The notes beneath the pieces were generated by a model, which saw nothing but the letters and a program-made list of their open reading frames with translations, was not told where the DNA came from and did no database searches. Both the position numbers and the translations under genes were made by a program. Of a stretch of 64,000 nucleotides of DNA, positions 42,509-51,613 are shown piece after piece; position 1 is the stretch's first letter, and every line of letters begins with the position of its first letter. Source of the DNA: Bradyrhizobium australiense (GTDB lineage Bacteria > Pseudomonadota > Alphaproteobacteria > Rhizobiales > Xanthobacteraceae); assembly GCF_013114825.1 (NCBI RefSeq), contig NZ_JAAVLX010000009.1:273457-337456 (forward strand), written 5' to 3'.

Positions 42509-44191
42509 TCACCCCTTCCCGCCGACTTCCTTGGCAAAGGTGTCGCGCAGGCCGATGGTGCGGTTGAACACCGGCTTGCCGGGCGCAGAGTCCTTGTCGC
42601 GCACGAAATAGCCCTGCCGTTCGAACTGCATCACCTCGCCCGAATTATTTGATGCCACCGACGGCTCGATCCGTGCGTCAGGCAGCACTTCCAGCGATTC
42701 CGGATTGAGGTCGGCAGCGAAATTCGCCGCGCTCGGGCTGGGGTTCGAGAACAGCTGATTGTAGATGCGAATTTCCGCCGGCACCGAATCCTTGGCCGAC
42801 AGCCAGTGCATGGTGGCCTTGACTTTGCGGCCGTCAGGCGCATTGCCGCCCTTGGTCGCTGGATCGTAGGTGCAGCGAAGCTCGACCACTTCGCCGGCAC
42901 TATTCTTGATCACGCCGGTGCATTTGACGAAATAAGCGTAACGCAGCCGCACCTCGTGGCCCGGCGACAGGCGGAAGAACTTTTTCGGCGGGTTCTCCAT
43001 GAAATCGTCGCGCTCGATATAGAGCTCGCGGCCGAACGAGATCTTGCGCGTTCCCAACGAAGGATCGTCCGGATGGTTGACGGCCTCGAGCTCCTCGACC
43101 TGGCCTTCCGGATAATTCTCGATCACGACTTTCAAGGGCCGCAGCACTGCCATCCGGCGCTGCGCTGATTTGTTGAGGTGCTCGCGGATGCAGAATTCCA
43201 GCATGCCGACATCGACCACGCTGTTGGCTTTTGCCACGCCGATGCGCTTGACGAACTCGCGCACGGCGGCCGGCGGCACGCCGCGCCGCTTTAGGCCTGC
43301 AATGGTGGGCATCCGTGGATCGTCCCAGCCAGAGACGTGACCGTCGCGCACGAGCTGCGTCAGCACGCGCTTCGACAGCAGGGTGTAAGTCAGGTTGAGG
43401 CGGGCGAATTCGTACTGCCGCGGCTTTGATGGTACCGGCAGTTTTTCCAGCAGCCAGTCATAGAGCGGCCGATGGTCCTCGAATTCCAGCGTGCAGATCG
43501 AATGCGTGATGCCTTCGATCGCATCCGACTGGCCATGGGCGTAGTCGTAGCTCGGATAGATCGACCATTTGGTGCCGGTGCGCGGATGCTCGGCATGCAG
43601 GATGCGGTAGAGCACGGGATCGCGCAGGTTGATGTTGCCCGCGGTCATGTCGATCTTGGCCCGCAGCACGCGGCTGCCGTTCGGGAATTCACCCGTCTTC
43701 ATGCGCCGGAAGAGATCGAGGTTTTCCTCCACCGTGCGGCCACGAAACGGCGAGTTCTTGCCGGGTTCCGTCAGCGTGCCGCGGTTGATGCGGATTTCCT
43801 CCTGCGACTGGTCGTCGACATAGGCATCGCCCGCCTTGATCAGGCCCTCCGCCCAGTCATACAGGCGATCGAAATAGTCCGAGGCGTAATAGAGGTCGGT
43901 TCCCCAGTCATAGCCGAGCCAGTGCACGTCGGCCTGGATGGAATCGATATATTCCTGCTCTTCCTTGGTCGGGTTGGTGTCGTCAAAGCGCAGGTGGCAC
44001 TTGCCGGCGAATTCCTGCGCGATGCCGAAATTAAGGGCAATCGACTTGGCATGGCCGATATGCAGGTAGCCGTTCGGCTCCGGCGGAAATCGGGTCACGA
44101 TCCGGCTGTGCCTTTTGGAAGAGAGATCGGCCTGGACGATGTCGCGGATGAAATCGCTCCCCGCCTCTGCCGTTACCGGTTCTGTGGTCAT
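42509..44191 (-). CDS. glnS: Glutaminyl-tRNA synthetase
   Basis: 560 residues. Class I signatures: 'PPEPNGYLHIGHAKS' (HIGH) and 'LLSKR' (KMSKS position). 'RFDDTNPTKEEQEYIDSI' and 'YPSYDYAHGQSDAIEGITHS' (in pieces) are GlnRS-specific, and two C-terminal beta-barrel anticodon domains follow. It charges tRNA-Gln directly. Many alphaproteobacteria lack GlnRS and use GatCAB, so the gene is of some interest. It is divergent from gltX across 139 bp that must hold both promoters. Confidence 0.96.
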   Translation of the reverse strand: MTTEPVTAEAGSDFIRDIVQADLSSKRHSRIVTRFPPEPNGYLHIGHAKSIALNFGIAQEFAGKCHLRFDDTNPTKEEQEYIDSIQADVHWLGYDWGTDLYYASDYFDRLYDWAEGLIKAGDAYVDDQSQEEIRINRGTLTEPGKNSPFRGRTVEENLDLFRRMKTGEFPNGSRVLRAKIDMTAGNINLRDPVLYRILHAEHPRTGTKWSIYPSYDYAHGQSDAIEGITHSICTLEFEDHRPLYDWLLEKLPVPSKPRQYEFARLNLTYTLLSKRVLTQLVRDGHVSGWDDPRMPTIAGLKRRGVPPAAVREFVKRIGVAKANSVVDVGMLEFCIREHLNKSAQRRMAVLRPLKVVIENYPEGQVEELEAVNHPDDPSLGTRKISFGRELYIERDDFMENPPKKFFRLSPGHEVRLRYAYFVKCTGVIKNSAGEVVELRCTYDPATKGGNAPDGRKVKATMHWLSAKDSVPAEIRIYNQLFSNPSPSAANFAADLNPESLEVLPDARIEPSVASNNSGEVMQFERQGYFVRDKDSAPGKPVFNRTIGLRDTFAKEVGGKG

Positions 44192-44330
44192 CCTGAGTTC
44201 CTGTTAGGGATTGGCGAACCTTCTGCCAAATTCGCCGCTGTGAGCCAAGCCACTTTGCCAGCGGCTAAGGCTTTAGTTATGCACCGTTCCTGCTATACAC
44301 CACCGCCATTCACCGCTCATGCGCCTGGTA

Positions 44331-45755
44331 ATGACTCATTCCGTCGTCACACGCTTCGCCCCCTCGCCCACCGGCTTCCTCCATATCGGAGGCGCCCGGA
44401 CGGCGCTGTTCAACTGGCTCTATGCCAAGAAGCGCGGCGGCAAGATGCTGCTGCGGATCGAGGACACTGACCGCGAGCGTTCGACTGAAGCCGCCATTGC
44501 TGCCATCCTCGACGGGCTGAAATGGCTCGAGCTCGATTGGGACGGCGACGTCATCTATCAGTTTAGCCGCGCCGCCCGTCATCGCGAAGTGGCCGAGCAA
44601 TTGCTCGCCAGTGGCAAGGCATACCTCTGCTATGCCACCGCGGAGGAACTGGCTGCGATGCGCGAGAAAGCGCGCGCGGAGGGCCGCACCCGTCTCTATG
44701 ATGGGATGTGGCGGGACCGCGATACGGCCGAGGCGCCCGCCGGCATGAAGCCGACCATCCGCCTCAAGGCCCCGCAGACCGGCGAGACCGTGATCGAGGA
44801 CCAAGTGCAGGGCCGCGTGGTCTGGCAGAACGAGAACCTTGACGATCTCGTGCTGCTGCGCGGCGACGGCAACCCGACCTACATGCTGGCTGTCGTGGTC
44901 GACGACCACGACATGGGCGTGACCCATGTCATTCGCGGCGACGACCATCTGATCAACGCCGCGCGCCAGAAGCAGATCTACGACGCGCTCGGGTGGGACA
45001 TCCCCAACATGTCGCACATCCCGCTGATCCACGGGCCGGACGGCTCGAAGCTGTCAAAACGCCACGGCGCGCTCGGCGTCGATGCCTACCGCGCCTTGGG
45101 ATATCTGCCGGCGGCGCTGCGCAATTACCTGGTCCGGCTCGGCTGGAGCCATGGCGATCAGGAGATTTTCTCGACGCAGGAAATGATCGAGGCGTTCGAC
45201 CTGCCGGCGATCGGCCGCTCCGCGGCGCGGTTCGATTTCGCCAAGCTGGAAAATCTTAATGGCCATTACATCCGCCAGGCAGATGACGGCGCGCTGGTGG
45301 GCCAGTTCGAGAGCGTCCTGGACTATGTCCCCGACGGCGCCGAGCTAAAGGCAAAACTAAACGACACCACCCGCGCGCAATTGCTGCGGGCGATGCCGAG
45401 CCTGAAGGAGCGCGCCAAGACGCTGATCGAGCTGATCTCGGGCGCCTATTTCATCTTTGCCGACCGCCCGCTCCAGATCGAGCCGAAGGCGGCCGCCCTG
45501 CTGACGCCGGAGACCCGCACCCTGATCGGAAAACTCCGGACCGCGCTGGAGGCCGTCACCGACTGGCGCGCAGATACCACGGAATCCGCCATGCGGAATT
45601 TCGCGGAGCAGAACAACCTCAAGCTCGGCGCCGTCGCCCAGCCACTCCGGGTGGCACTGACTGGACGCACGACGTCGCCCGGCATTTTCGATGTTTTGGC
45701 GGTCCTGGGGCGGGAGGAATGCCTGGCCCGCCTTGCCGATCAGGCCCAAGGCTAA
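44331..45755 (+). CDS. gltX: Glutamyl-tRNA synthetase
   Basis: 474 residues from ATG 44331; an ATG four codons upstream is also in frame, but relatives begin at 'MT..VVTRFAPSPTG'. HIGH-like 'APSPTGFLHIGGARTALFNW' (in pieces), 'LRIEDTDRERS', and KMSKS as 'GSKLSKRHGA'. The C-terminal helical anticodon domain is complete. It charges tRNA-Glu. Followed 161 bp later by gltA, the usual order. Confidence 0.96.
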   Translation: MTHSVVTRFAPSPTGFLHIGGARTALFNWLYAKKRGGKMLLRIEDTDRERSTEAAIAAILDGLKWLELDWDGDVIYQFSRAARHREVAEQLLASGKAYLCYATAEELAAMREKARAEGRTRLYDGMWRDRDTAEAPAGMKPTIRLKAPQTGETVIEDQVQGRVVWQNENLDDLVLLRGDGNPTYMLAVVVDDHDMGVTHVIRGDDHLINAARQKQIYDALGWDIPNMSHIPLIHGPDGSKLSKRHGALGVDAYRALGYLPAALRNYLVRLGWSHGDQEIFSTQEMIEAFDLPAIGRSAARFDFAKLENLNGHYIRQADDGALVGQFESVLDYVPDGAELKAKLNDTTRAQLLRAMPSLKERAKTLIELISGAYFIFADRPLQIEPKAAALLTPETRTLIGKLRTALEAVTDWRADTTESAMRNFAEQNNLKLGAVAQPLRVALTGRTTSPGIFDVLAVLGREECLARLADQAQG

Positions 45756-45916
45756 GCCCCTACGTTGTGCGGGTTTCCGGCCATCTTGCGGTGCACAGGG
45801 CAATAAGCTAACCCATTTCCCGCCGCTTCTAGACAATCCGGCCTCCCTGTCCGTGCCCGGAAAACGGCACCGGGGTCAGGCGCGGTTTTCGCAACGATTT
45901 CATCGGGGACTTCACG

Positions 45917-47221
45917 ATGGACGCAAAATCCAGCAACAAGACTGCAACGCTCACGGTAGGTAACAAGACCTACGATTTCCCGATCCTCAGCGGCACGGTG
46001 GGGCCAGATGTCATCGACATCGCCAAGCTCTACGCCCAGGCCGGGATGTTCACCTACGACCCCGGCTTCACCTCGACTGGCAGCTGCCAGTCGAAGATCA
46101 CCTATATCGATGGCGACGCCGGCGTGCTGGAATACCGCGGCTACCCGATCGAGCAGCTCGCCGAACGGGGCGACTTCCTCGAAACCTGCTATTTGCTGCT
46201 TTACGGGGAACTCCCGACGGCCGCCCAGAAGCAGGACTTCGACAGTCGCGTGATCCATCACACCATGGTTCACGAACAGATGGCCCGCTTCTTCCAGGGT
46301 TTTCGCCGCGATGCCCATCCGATGGCTATCATGGTCGCGGCCGTCGGCGCGCTCGCCGCGTTCTATCACGACAGCACCGACATCAATGATCCGAAGCAGC
46401 GCATGATCGCCTCGATGCGCATGATCGCGAAGGTCCCGACGCTGGCCGCCATGGCCTACAAATACACCGTCGGCCAGCCCTTCATGTATCCGAAGAATGC
46501 GCTCTCGTTTGCCGAGAATTTCCTGCACATGTGCTTTGCGGTGCCGTGCGAAGACTACAAGATCAATCCGGTGCTGGCCGACGCGCTCGACAAGATCTTC
46601 ATCCTGCACGCTGACCACGAGCAGAACGCCTCGACTTCGACGGTGCGTATCGCCGGCTCTTCCGGCGCCAACCCGTTCGCCTGTATCGCGGCCGGCATCG
46701 CCTGCCTGTGGGGCCCTGCGCATGGCGGCGCCAACGAAGCGGCGCTGGCGATGCTCGCGGAGATTGGTTCGGTCGACAAGATTCCGGAATTCATCGCGAA
46801 GGTGAAGGACAAGAACAGCGAAGTCCGCCTGATGGGCTTTGGCCACCGCGTCTACAAGAACTACGACCCGCGCGCCAAGATCATGCAGAAGATGTGTCAC
46901 GCCGTGCTGGCCGAGACCGGCCATGGCGACGATCCGATGCTGAAGGTGGCGCTGGAGCTGGAAAAGATCGCGCTCAACGATCAGTATTTCATCGACCGCA
47001 AGCTCTACCCGAACGTCGACTTCTATTCGGGCATCACGCTGAAGGCGATGGGCTTCCCGACCTCGATGTTCACTGTGCTGTTCGCGGTCGCCCGCACCGT
47101 CGGCTGGATCAGTCAGTGGAGCGAGATGATCGAAGACCCGCAGCAGAAGATCGGCCGCCCACGCCAGCTCTACACCGGCGTCGCCCGCCGCGATTACGTC
47201 CCGATGGACAAGCGGAAGTAG
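45917..47221 (+). CDS. gltA: Citrate synthase, hexameric type II
   Basis: 434 residues. Condenses oxaloacetate and acetyl-CoA. Catalytic His in 'LHADHEQNASTSTVRIAGSSGANPFA' (in pieces), second His in 'LWGPAHGGANEAAL', and Asp in 'YPNVDFYSGITLKAMGFP' (in pieces). The extended N-terminal domain ('FPILSGTVGPDVIDI') is the Gram-negative NADH-sensitive type. A clear terminator follows. Confidence 0.97.
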   Translation: MDAKSSNKTATLTVGNKTYDFPILSGTVGPDVIDIAKLYAQAGMFTYDPGFTSTGSCQSKITYIDGDAGVLEYRGYPIEQLAERGDFLETCYLLLYGELPTAAQKQDFDSRVIHHTMVHEQMARFFQGFRRDAHPMAIMVAAVGALAAFYHDSTDINDPKQRMIASMRMIAKVPTLAAMAYKYTVGQPFMYPKNALSFAENFLHMCFAVPCEDYKINPVLADALDKIFILHADHEQNASTSTVRIAGSSGANPFACIAAGIACLWGPAHGGANEAALAMLAEIGSVDKIPEFIAKVKDKNSEVRLMGFGHRVYKNYDPRAKIMQKMCHAVLAETGHGDDPMLKVALELEKIALNDQYFIDRKLYPNVDFYSGITLKAMGFPTSMFTVLFAVARTVGWISQWSEMIEDPQQKIGRPRQLYTGVARRDYVPMDKRK

Positions 47222-47245
47222 GCGCCGGACACACGACAGTCTGGA

Positions 47246-47280
47246 AAGCCGGATGCGATTACCGCGTCCGGCTTTTGTTT
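47246..47280 (+). terminator. Intrinsic terminator after gltA
   Basis: AGCCGGA (47247-47253) pairs with TCCGGCT (47267-47273), the loop itself partly paired (GCG/CGC), followed by TTTGTTT. It is 25 bp past the gltA stop. Confidence 0.8.
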
Positions 47281-47285
47281 GACGG

Positions 47286-47321
47286 GTAGTATGGGTGGAG
47301 CGCAAGCGATACCCATCCTAC
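47286..47321. repeat. Short palindromic repeat of rhizobial type
   Basis: GTAGTATGGGT at one end and ACCCATCCTAC at the other pair in 10 of 11 positions, with GGAGCGCAAGCG between. This is the well-known 'GTAGGATGGGT' class of intergenic palindrome. It ends 3 bp before the lpxB stop codon, between two convergent genes. Confidence 0.75.
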
Positions 47322-47324
47322 GCC

Positions 47325-48515
47325 CTACACCCGCCGCGCATTGCGCATCGTTGCCAGCACGATATCGGCGGCACGCACGCTTGGCGGCTGGTTGCCGGTC
47401 GACAAGATACCGTCGATTTTGCCGAAGGCCTCGAGTTGCCTTCGACGCAGCTCGCTGTCGCCCAACACCTCACGCAGCGTCGCTGCGAGTTTCTCCGGCG
47501 TGCAGTTCTCCTGCAGGAATTCGGGAATGACATTCTCGCCGATCACGAGATTGGCCAAGATCACCGAGTTCACCTTGATCGCCCGCCGCAAGATCCAGGC
47601 TTCCACCGCACCGGTCCGGTAGGCCGTCACCATCGGCACGCCGGCCAATGCCAGTTCGAGCGTCACGGTGCCGGATTTGGCGAGCGCTGCGTGCGCGATC
47701 CGGAACGACGCCCGCTTCTCCTGCTCACCGATCACGACCTGGGGCTGCACCGGCCACCCCTTCACCGCCTCCACGACCGCCTCCTGCAGGTGCGGCATGG
47801 TCGGCAGCACCAGTTCGAACGTCGTGCCCTGCTCCTGAAGCAGTCCCACGGCCTGGCCGAATACCGCCATGTGGTGACGAATTTCGCTGCGGCGGCTGCC
47901 CGGCAGCACCAATAGCACCGGCGGCGACTCTACGCGACGCTTCGCCTCGTCGGGGTTCGGACGCAGTGATGACAATTGCTCGGTCAGGGGATGACCGACA
48001 TAGCTGCAGGGCGGGCCATGAAGCCTGCGGTAGGCCTCGGGCTCAAACGGCAAGAGCGCCAGCACGTGATCGACATATTTCCGCATCGCGCGCGCCCTGC
48101 CGGGCCGCCATGCCCACACCGAGGGCGACACATAGTCGATGATCGGAATTCTGGGGTCCTTGGCGCGCACGCGCCTGGCGACGCGATGGGTAAAGTCGGG
48201 GCTGTCGATGATGACGAGAATATCCGGCGACGCCTCCGTCACCACGATAGCCGTTTCCTTGATCAGCCCAAGGATCTTCGGCAATTCCTTGACGACCGCG
48301 GCCAGCCCGATGATGGAGAGTTCTTCGATCGGAAACAGTGAATCCAGCCCTTCGCGCGCCATTGCGCGGCCGCCGACGCCCTCGAACTGTACTGCATCGC
48401 CAAGGCGTTGGCGCAGTACCTTCATCAAGCTGGCGCCGAGGCGATCGCCGGATTCTTCCGTCGCGATCAGAAATATCCTCCGCTCCATCCCGGCGGTCCC
48501 GCGAGGCGGCGTCAC
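47325..48515 (-). CDS. lpxB: Lipid A disaccharide synthase
   Basis: 396 residues from a GTG at 48515 that overlaps the lpxI stop (GTGA); an ATG at 48488 is the alternative. Joins UDP-diacylglucosamine with lipid X. GT-B signatures: 'IFLIATEESGDRLGASLM' at the start, 'VYVSPSVWAW'-like 'DYVSPSVWAWRPGRA', 'YVGHPLTEQL', 'LVLPGSRRSEI', and 'AKSGTVTLELALAGVPMV'. It acts at the inner membrane face. Last gene of the lpx run. Confidence 0.95.
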   Translation of the reverse strand: MTPPRGTAGMERRIFLIATEESGDRLGASLMKVLRQRLGDAVQFEGVGGRAMAREGLDSLFPIEELSIIGLAAVVKELPKILGLIKETAIVVTEASPDILVIIDSPDFTHRVARRVRAKDPRIPIIDYVSPSVWAWRPGRARAMRKYVDHVLALLPFEPEAYRRLHGPPCSYVGHPLTEQLSSLRPNPDEAKRRVESPPVLLVLPGSRRSEIRHHMAVFGQAVGLLQEQGTTFELVLPTMPHLQEAVVEAVKGWPVQPQVVIGEQEKRASFRIAHAALAKSGTVTLELALAGVPMVTAYRTGAVEAWILRRAIKVNSVILANLVIGENVIPEFLQENCTPEKLAATLREVLGDSELRRRQLEAFGKIDGILSTGNQPPSVRAADIVLATMRNARRV

Positions 48516-49369
48516 GCGGGCAAGCCCTGGATGAACAGGCCGGCGCGATCAGCGGCCTCGATCATGGCTTGCGAGTCCGCGGCAATCGTATGGCCGGCGA
48601 TCACGGCAATGCCGGCGAGCCCGGCCCGAGCCACGCCTTCGATGGTTTTTGCACCTACGGTCGGCAGGTCGAAGCGCAAATCCTGCCCGCTCTTCGGCGC
48701 CTTCACCAGCACGCCGCGGCCGGATTTGGCGCGAATGCGCCCGGTCTCACGCAGCTGTGCAACGCGCGCCAGCAACCCGTCGGTGCCCTCGATATCCTCC
48801 ACCGCCACCACGTGCCCGTCGATCACAACCACGGCCTGGCCGATATCGAACGGGCCGAGCGCGCCGAGTACCTCCCGCCCCTTGGCAATATCAGCGGCGG
48901 CGGCGGCATCCGGCGCGGCGCGGGCAATTTGTCCCTCTGGCATCAGGACATCGGGGGCGACATCCCGGATGCCGATCATCCGGAAGCCGTCTTGTTCAAG
49001 GATGCGGCCGATCCCCGATAACAGATGATCGTCACCGCCGCGAAACGCCGCCCAGACGCGGCCGAGGACCCGGAGCGTTCCCCAGTCCAGCCTGATCTCC
49101 GACAGCGCCGGCCGCAGCAGTGTCCCGATGAAGATCAAGTCGCGGCAGCCCTCGCTGCGAAACAGTTTTGTCGCGCGGCCGAGTTGTCCGACCGAGATCC
49201 AGTGATGGCGGAAACGCTCGACCCGAGCCGGATCGCAGGCACCGCGCAGCGCGAACAGCACCGGCGCGATCCCCCGCGCGACAAGCGAATCCGCCACCGC
49301 GAACGGCATGGCGCCGCCGCCGGCGATGACGCCGACGGGCGATGAAATGTCGGAAGCCGCTGAGATCAT
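48512..49369 (-). CDS. lpxI: UDP-2,3-diacylglucosamine diphosphatase LpxI
   Basis: 285 residues from ATG 49369. Hydrolyses UDP-2,3-diacylglucosamine to lipid X; it replaces LpxH in alphaproteobacteria. 'GVIAGGGAMPFAVADSLVARG' (in pieces) at the start, 'LLSGIGRILEQDGF' in the middle and 'DGLLARVAQLRETGR' with 'RFDLPTVGAKTIEG' in the C-terminal DUF1009 domain. It lies 19 bp after lpxA and overlaps lpxB. Confidence 0.92.
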   Translation of the reverse strand: MISAASDISSPVGVIAGGGAMPFAVADSLVARGIAPVLFALRGACDPARVERFRHHWISVGQLGRATKLFRSEGCRDLIFIGTLLRPALSEIRLDWGTLRVLGRVWAAFRGGDDHLLSGIGRILEQDGFRMIGIRDVAPDVLMPEGQIARAAPDAAAAADIAKGREVLGALGPFDIGQAVVVIDGHVVAVEDIEGTDGLLARVAQLRETGRIRAKSGRGVLVKAPKSGQDLRFDLPTVGAKTIEGVARAGLAGIAVIAGHTIAADSQAMIEAADRAGLFIQGLPA

Positions 49370-49388
49370 GGCTGCGGCGACCCCGTCA

Positions 49389-50192
49389 TCAAGGTTTGTT
49401 GCCGCCGTCGGCGGGAAGACAGAGCGTGCGATGCTTGCCCTGCTCGATGAAGGCAAGGATTTCGGCGATCGCCGGATCGTCTGCGGCCATCGGTTGCACC
49501 GCATTCAGTCGCTCGGCAAAAATACCGGGCCCGTGAAACAGCTTTTGATAGAACGAGCGCACCTTCGCCAGTCGCTCCTTGGTGAACTTGCGGCGTTTCA
49601 TCCCGATGATGTTCAGCCCTTCGAGGCTCGCATATTGCCCGTTGACGAGGCCGAATGGAATGATGTCGCCGCGCACGCCGCAGACGCCGCCGACCATCAC
49701 CTGCGGTCCAATCCGCGTGAACTGGTGCACAGCCGACAGCCCGCCGATGAAGACGAAATCACCGATCTCGCAATGACCGCCGAGCGTGGCGGAGGTTGCA
49801 AAAATCACGTCGTTGCCGACCTGGCAATCGTGGCCGACATGACTGCAATTCATGAAGTAGCCGCGCTCGCCGACGCGCGTAACGCCACCGCCGGCAACCG
49901 TACCAGCGTTCATAGTGACGGATTCGCGAATGGTACAGCCCGCACCGATCTCGAGCCGGGTCAGTTCGCCCTTGTAACTCAGCGATTGCGGCGGCGTACC
50001 GAGCGAAACGAACGGATAGATGGTGCAGCCGTCGCCGATCGTGGTCTGCGCAGTGACGTGCACATGCGCGATCAACTTGCAGTTGGCGCCGATGACGACG
50101 TTGGGCCCGATGATGCAATAGGGACCGATTGTCGTCCCCTCGCCGATCACAGCGCCATCCTCAACCCGCGCGGTTGGATCGATCGTACCCAT
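49389..50192 (-). CDS. lpxA: UDP-N-acetylglucosamine O-acyltransferase
   Basis: 267 residues from ATG 50192 (MGTIDPTARVEDGA). Left-handed beta helix made of hexapeptide repeats. Catalytic His in 'MNCSHVGHDCQVG', and 'GLNIIGMKRRKF' at the acyl-chain ruler end. First committed step of lipid A. In relatives fabZ is directly upstream; here 1.4 kb with two extra genes separates them, so lpxA probably needs its own promoter in the 172-bp gap upstream. Confidence 0.96.
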   Translation of the reverse strand: MGTIDPTARVEDGAVIGEGTTIGPYCIIGPNVVIGANCKLIAHVHVTAQTTIGDGCTIYPFVSLGTPPQSLSYKGELTRLEIGAGCTIRESVTMNAGTVAGGGVTRVGERGYFMNCSHVGHDCQVGNDVIFATSATLGGHCEIGDFVFIGGLSAVHQFTRIGPQVMVGGVCGVRGDIIPFGLVNGQYASLEGLNIIGMKRRKFTKERLAKVRSFYQKLFHGPGIFAERLNAVQPMAADDPAIAEILAFIEQGKHRTLCLPADGGNKP

Positions 50193-50364
50193 CAAGCAGC
50201 CCAGCCCATCGATTGGACGCGAATATCTCACGTTTTCCGGTGGTTAGCGCGGCGCCTCAATGCTGTCTAGTGACGTATGATTACGTCATGTGTCGGGCGC
50301 GCAAGGCCTGCAAGATCCATCCGGCGCCGCCCGATTCCCGGCCAAAGGCCAAGACGAGCCGTCG

Positions 50365-50718
50365 CTACGTCATGCTGCCGGGCAGAAAACAGCGGATCGA
50401 AATCCCGAGCGAGTCCTTGACCGGCCACACCATGGTTCGGCCGGCGCGATTGGGCTCGGTAATCACGGCATCGTCGGGAACGTCGATCCATTGGCCATCG
50501 AGCCGCACGCGGTAATGACCGTCCTTGGATTCCCAATCGACATCGGCAACGGCAGAGCCATCAGCGTCGGAGCAACATGGCCCCTTTCCGCTCCTGAGGC
50601 TGTCGAACCACGACTTGAGTGGAGAGCCGGCGTAGCGGCCGTCATCGCGGGCCACAGCATGTCCGCCGAGAACAATAGCTGTGCCTAGCAGCGCAACACC
50701 GACCCACAGAAATTTCAT
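50365..50718 (-). CDS. Small secreted protein, conserved in rhizobia
   Basis: 117 residues from ATG 50718. Signal peptide 1-23 (ends HAVA-RD). The mature chain 'SPLKSWFDSLRSGKGPCCSDADGSAVADVDWESKDGHYRVRLDGQWIDVPDDAVI' (in pieces), then 'AGRTMVWPVKDSLGISIRCFLPGSM' (in pieces). The 'GKGPCCS-DG' and 'IRCFLPG' pattern recurs in Bradyrhizobium small secreted proteins. Three Cys. Function unknown. It interrupts the fabZ-lpxA pair. Confidence 0.7.
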   Translation of the reverse strand: MKFLWVGVALLGTAIVLGGHAVARDDGRYAGSPLKSWFDSLRSGKGPCCSDADGSAVADVDWESKDGHYRVRLDGQWIDVPDDAVITEPNRAGRTMVWPVKDSLGISIRCFLPGSMT

Positions 50719-50842
50719 GCGGCCATCCGGCAACAGATTCCCCACAGGATCTACAAAGCTGCTGGCCGCCTGAAGTTCCCTCGACAGGCACAATTAGGCT
50801 GGCGCGGTCGCCTAAAGTTGATGCACGCCGAGCGACCTCCTG

Positions 50843-51478
50843 TCAGCTACCGGCCTGAGCAATCCATTCGCCAGGTTGAACGCGCGCGACCAGGACGGCC
50901 GGGCCCGAGGTACTGGTCTTGTAGACCAACGCCTCGCCCTCGCGGATATCAGCAAATTCGTTTCCGAAGGCATCGGCGACGTTGGTCTTGTGCGTCACCG
51001 CCACATTATTAACGCCGGCTTTCGGCGGCGCATTGACGAGATCGCGGACGGCGCGCCCAATTTTGGCGTTCTTGCCGTCGGGGTTCGCCATCGCCGACGA
51101 ACTGCCCGCACCGCTGTCGGTCAGGGCCTCGACAGGAGACACGTCCTTGCCGCTGAGCAGCTTGCCGGTCTCGACTGCGCGGTTTAGCTGGCTTGTGTAG
51201 ACGTCACCGATCGGTATCCCGACTTTAGCGAGCGCAGCTCCAAGATCGCGCGCCAGTGTGCGGCCCTTTTCGCTCAGTTGGCGCTGTGCACTCATGTCGT
51301 CGAATTTGAAGGGGTAAACGTCCTTCTGGCTATCGTCGGTGGCGCCGTGTCGAAACACGATGACGTAGCCGCCACCCCTGAGGGACGATACAAGACCGTT
51401 GAGATCTGCCGCGTAACCTTGCGGCGGCATCAGCAGAAAAATGACCAAATACGAAATGACGGACGCAAGCCTGTTCAC
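50843..51478 (-). CDS. Secreted histidine phosphatase family protein
   Basis: 211 residues from a GTG at 51478 with GGAGG just ahead. Signal peptide at about 1-24 (ends GYAA-DL). Phosphatase core: 'VIVFRHGATDDSQ' (RHG, phospho-His), 'LSEKGRTLARDLG', 'VYTSQLNRAVET' and the second His in 'VAVTHKTNVADAFG'. Phosphoglycerate-mutase-like fold. Export implies a periplasmic phosphatase; substrate unknown. It lies in the break between fabZ and lpxA. Confidence 0.82.
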   Translation of the reverse strand: MNRLASVISYLVIFLLMPPQGYAADLNGLVSSLRGGGYVIVFRHGATDDSQKDVYPFKFDDMSAQRQLSEKGRTLARDLGAALAKVGIPIGDVYTSQLNRAVETGKLLSGKDVSPVEALTDSGAGSSSAMANPDGKNAKIGRAVRDLVNAPPKAGVNNVAVTHKTNVADAFGNEFADIREGEALVYKTSTSGPAVLVARVQPGEWIAQAGS

Positions 51479-51613
51479 GGACGCCTCCGTTGAAAAAGCA
51501 TGGACCCAAACCGGACTTAGGCGGCAAATTTGCTCAATCGACCTCGGCGTAGGTTCCACTACCAAGGATTGAGTAGTGACATCAGGAAGACGTCAGTTGT
51601 ATGACGGATAAAT

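Noticed and set aside
44192..44330. tRNA or riboswitch in the glnS-gltX gap
   Set aside because: No cloverleaf or conserved riboswitch core could be folded by eye.
45752..47305. 517-codon minus-strand frame antisense to gltA
   Set aside because: Shadow frame with no domain; citrate synthase motifs are on plus.
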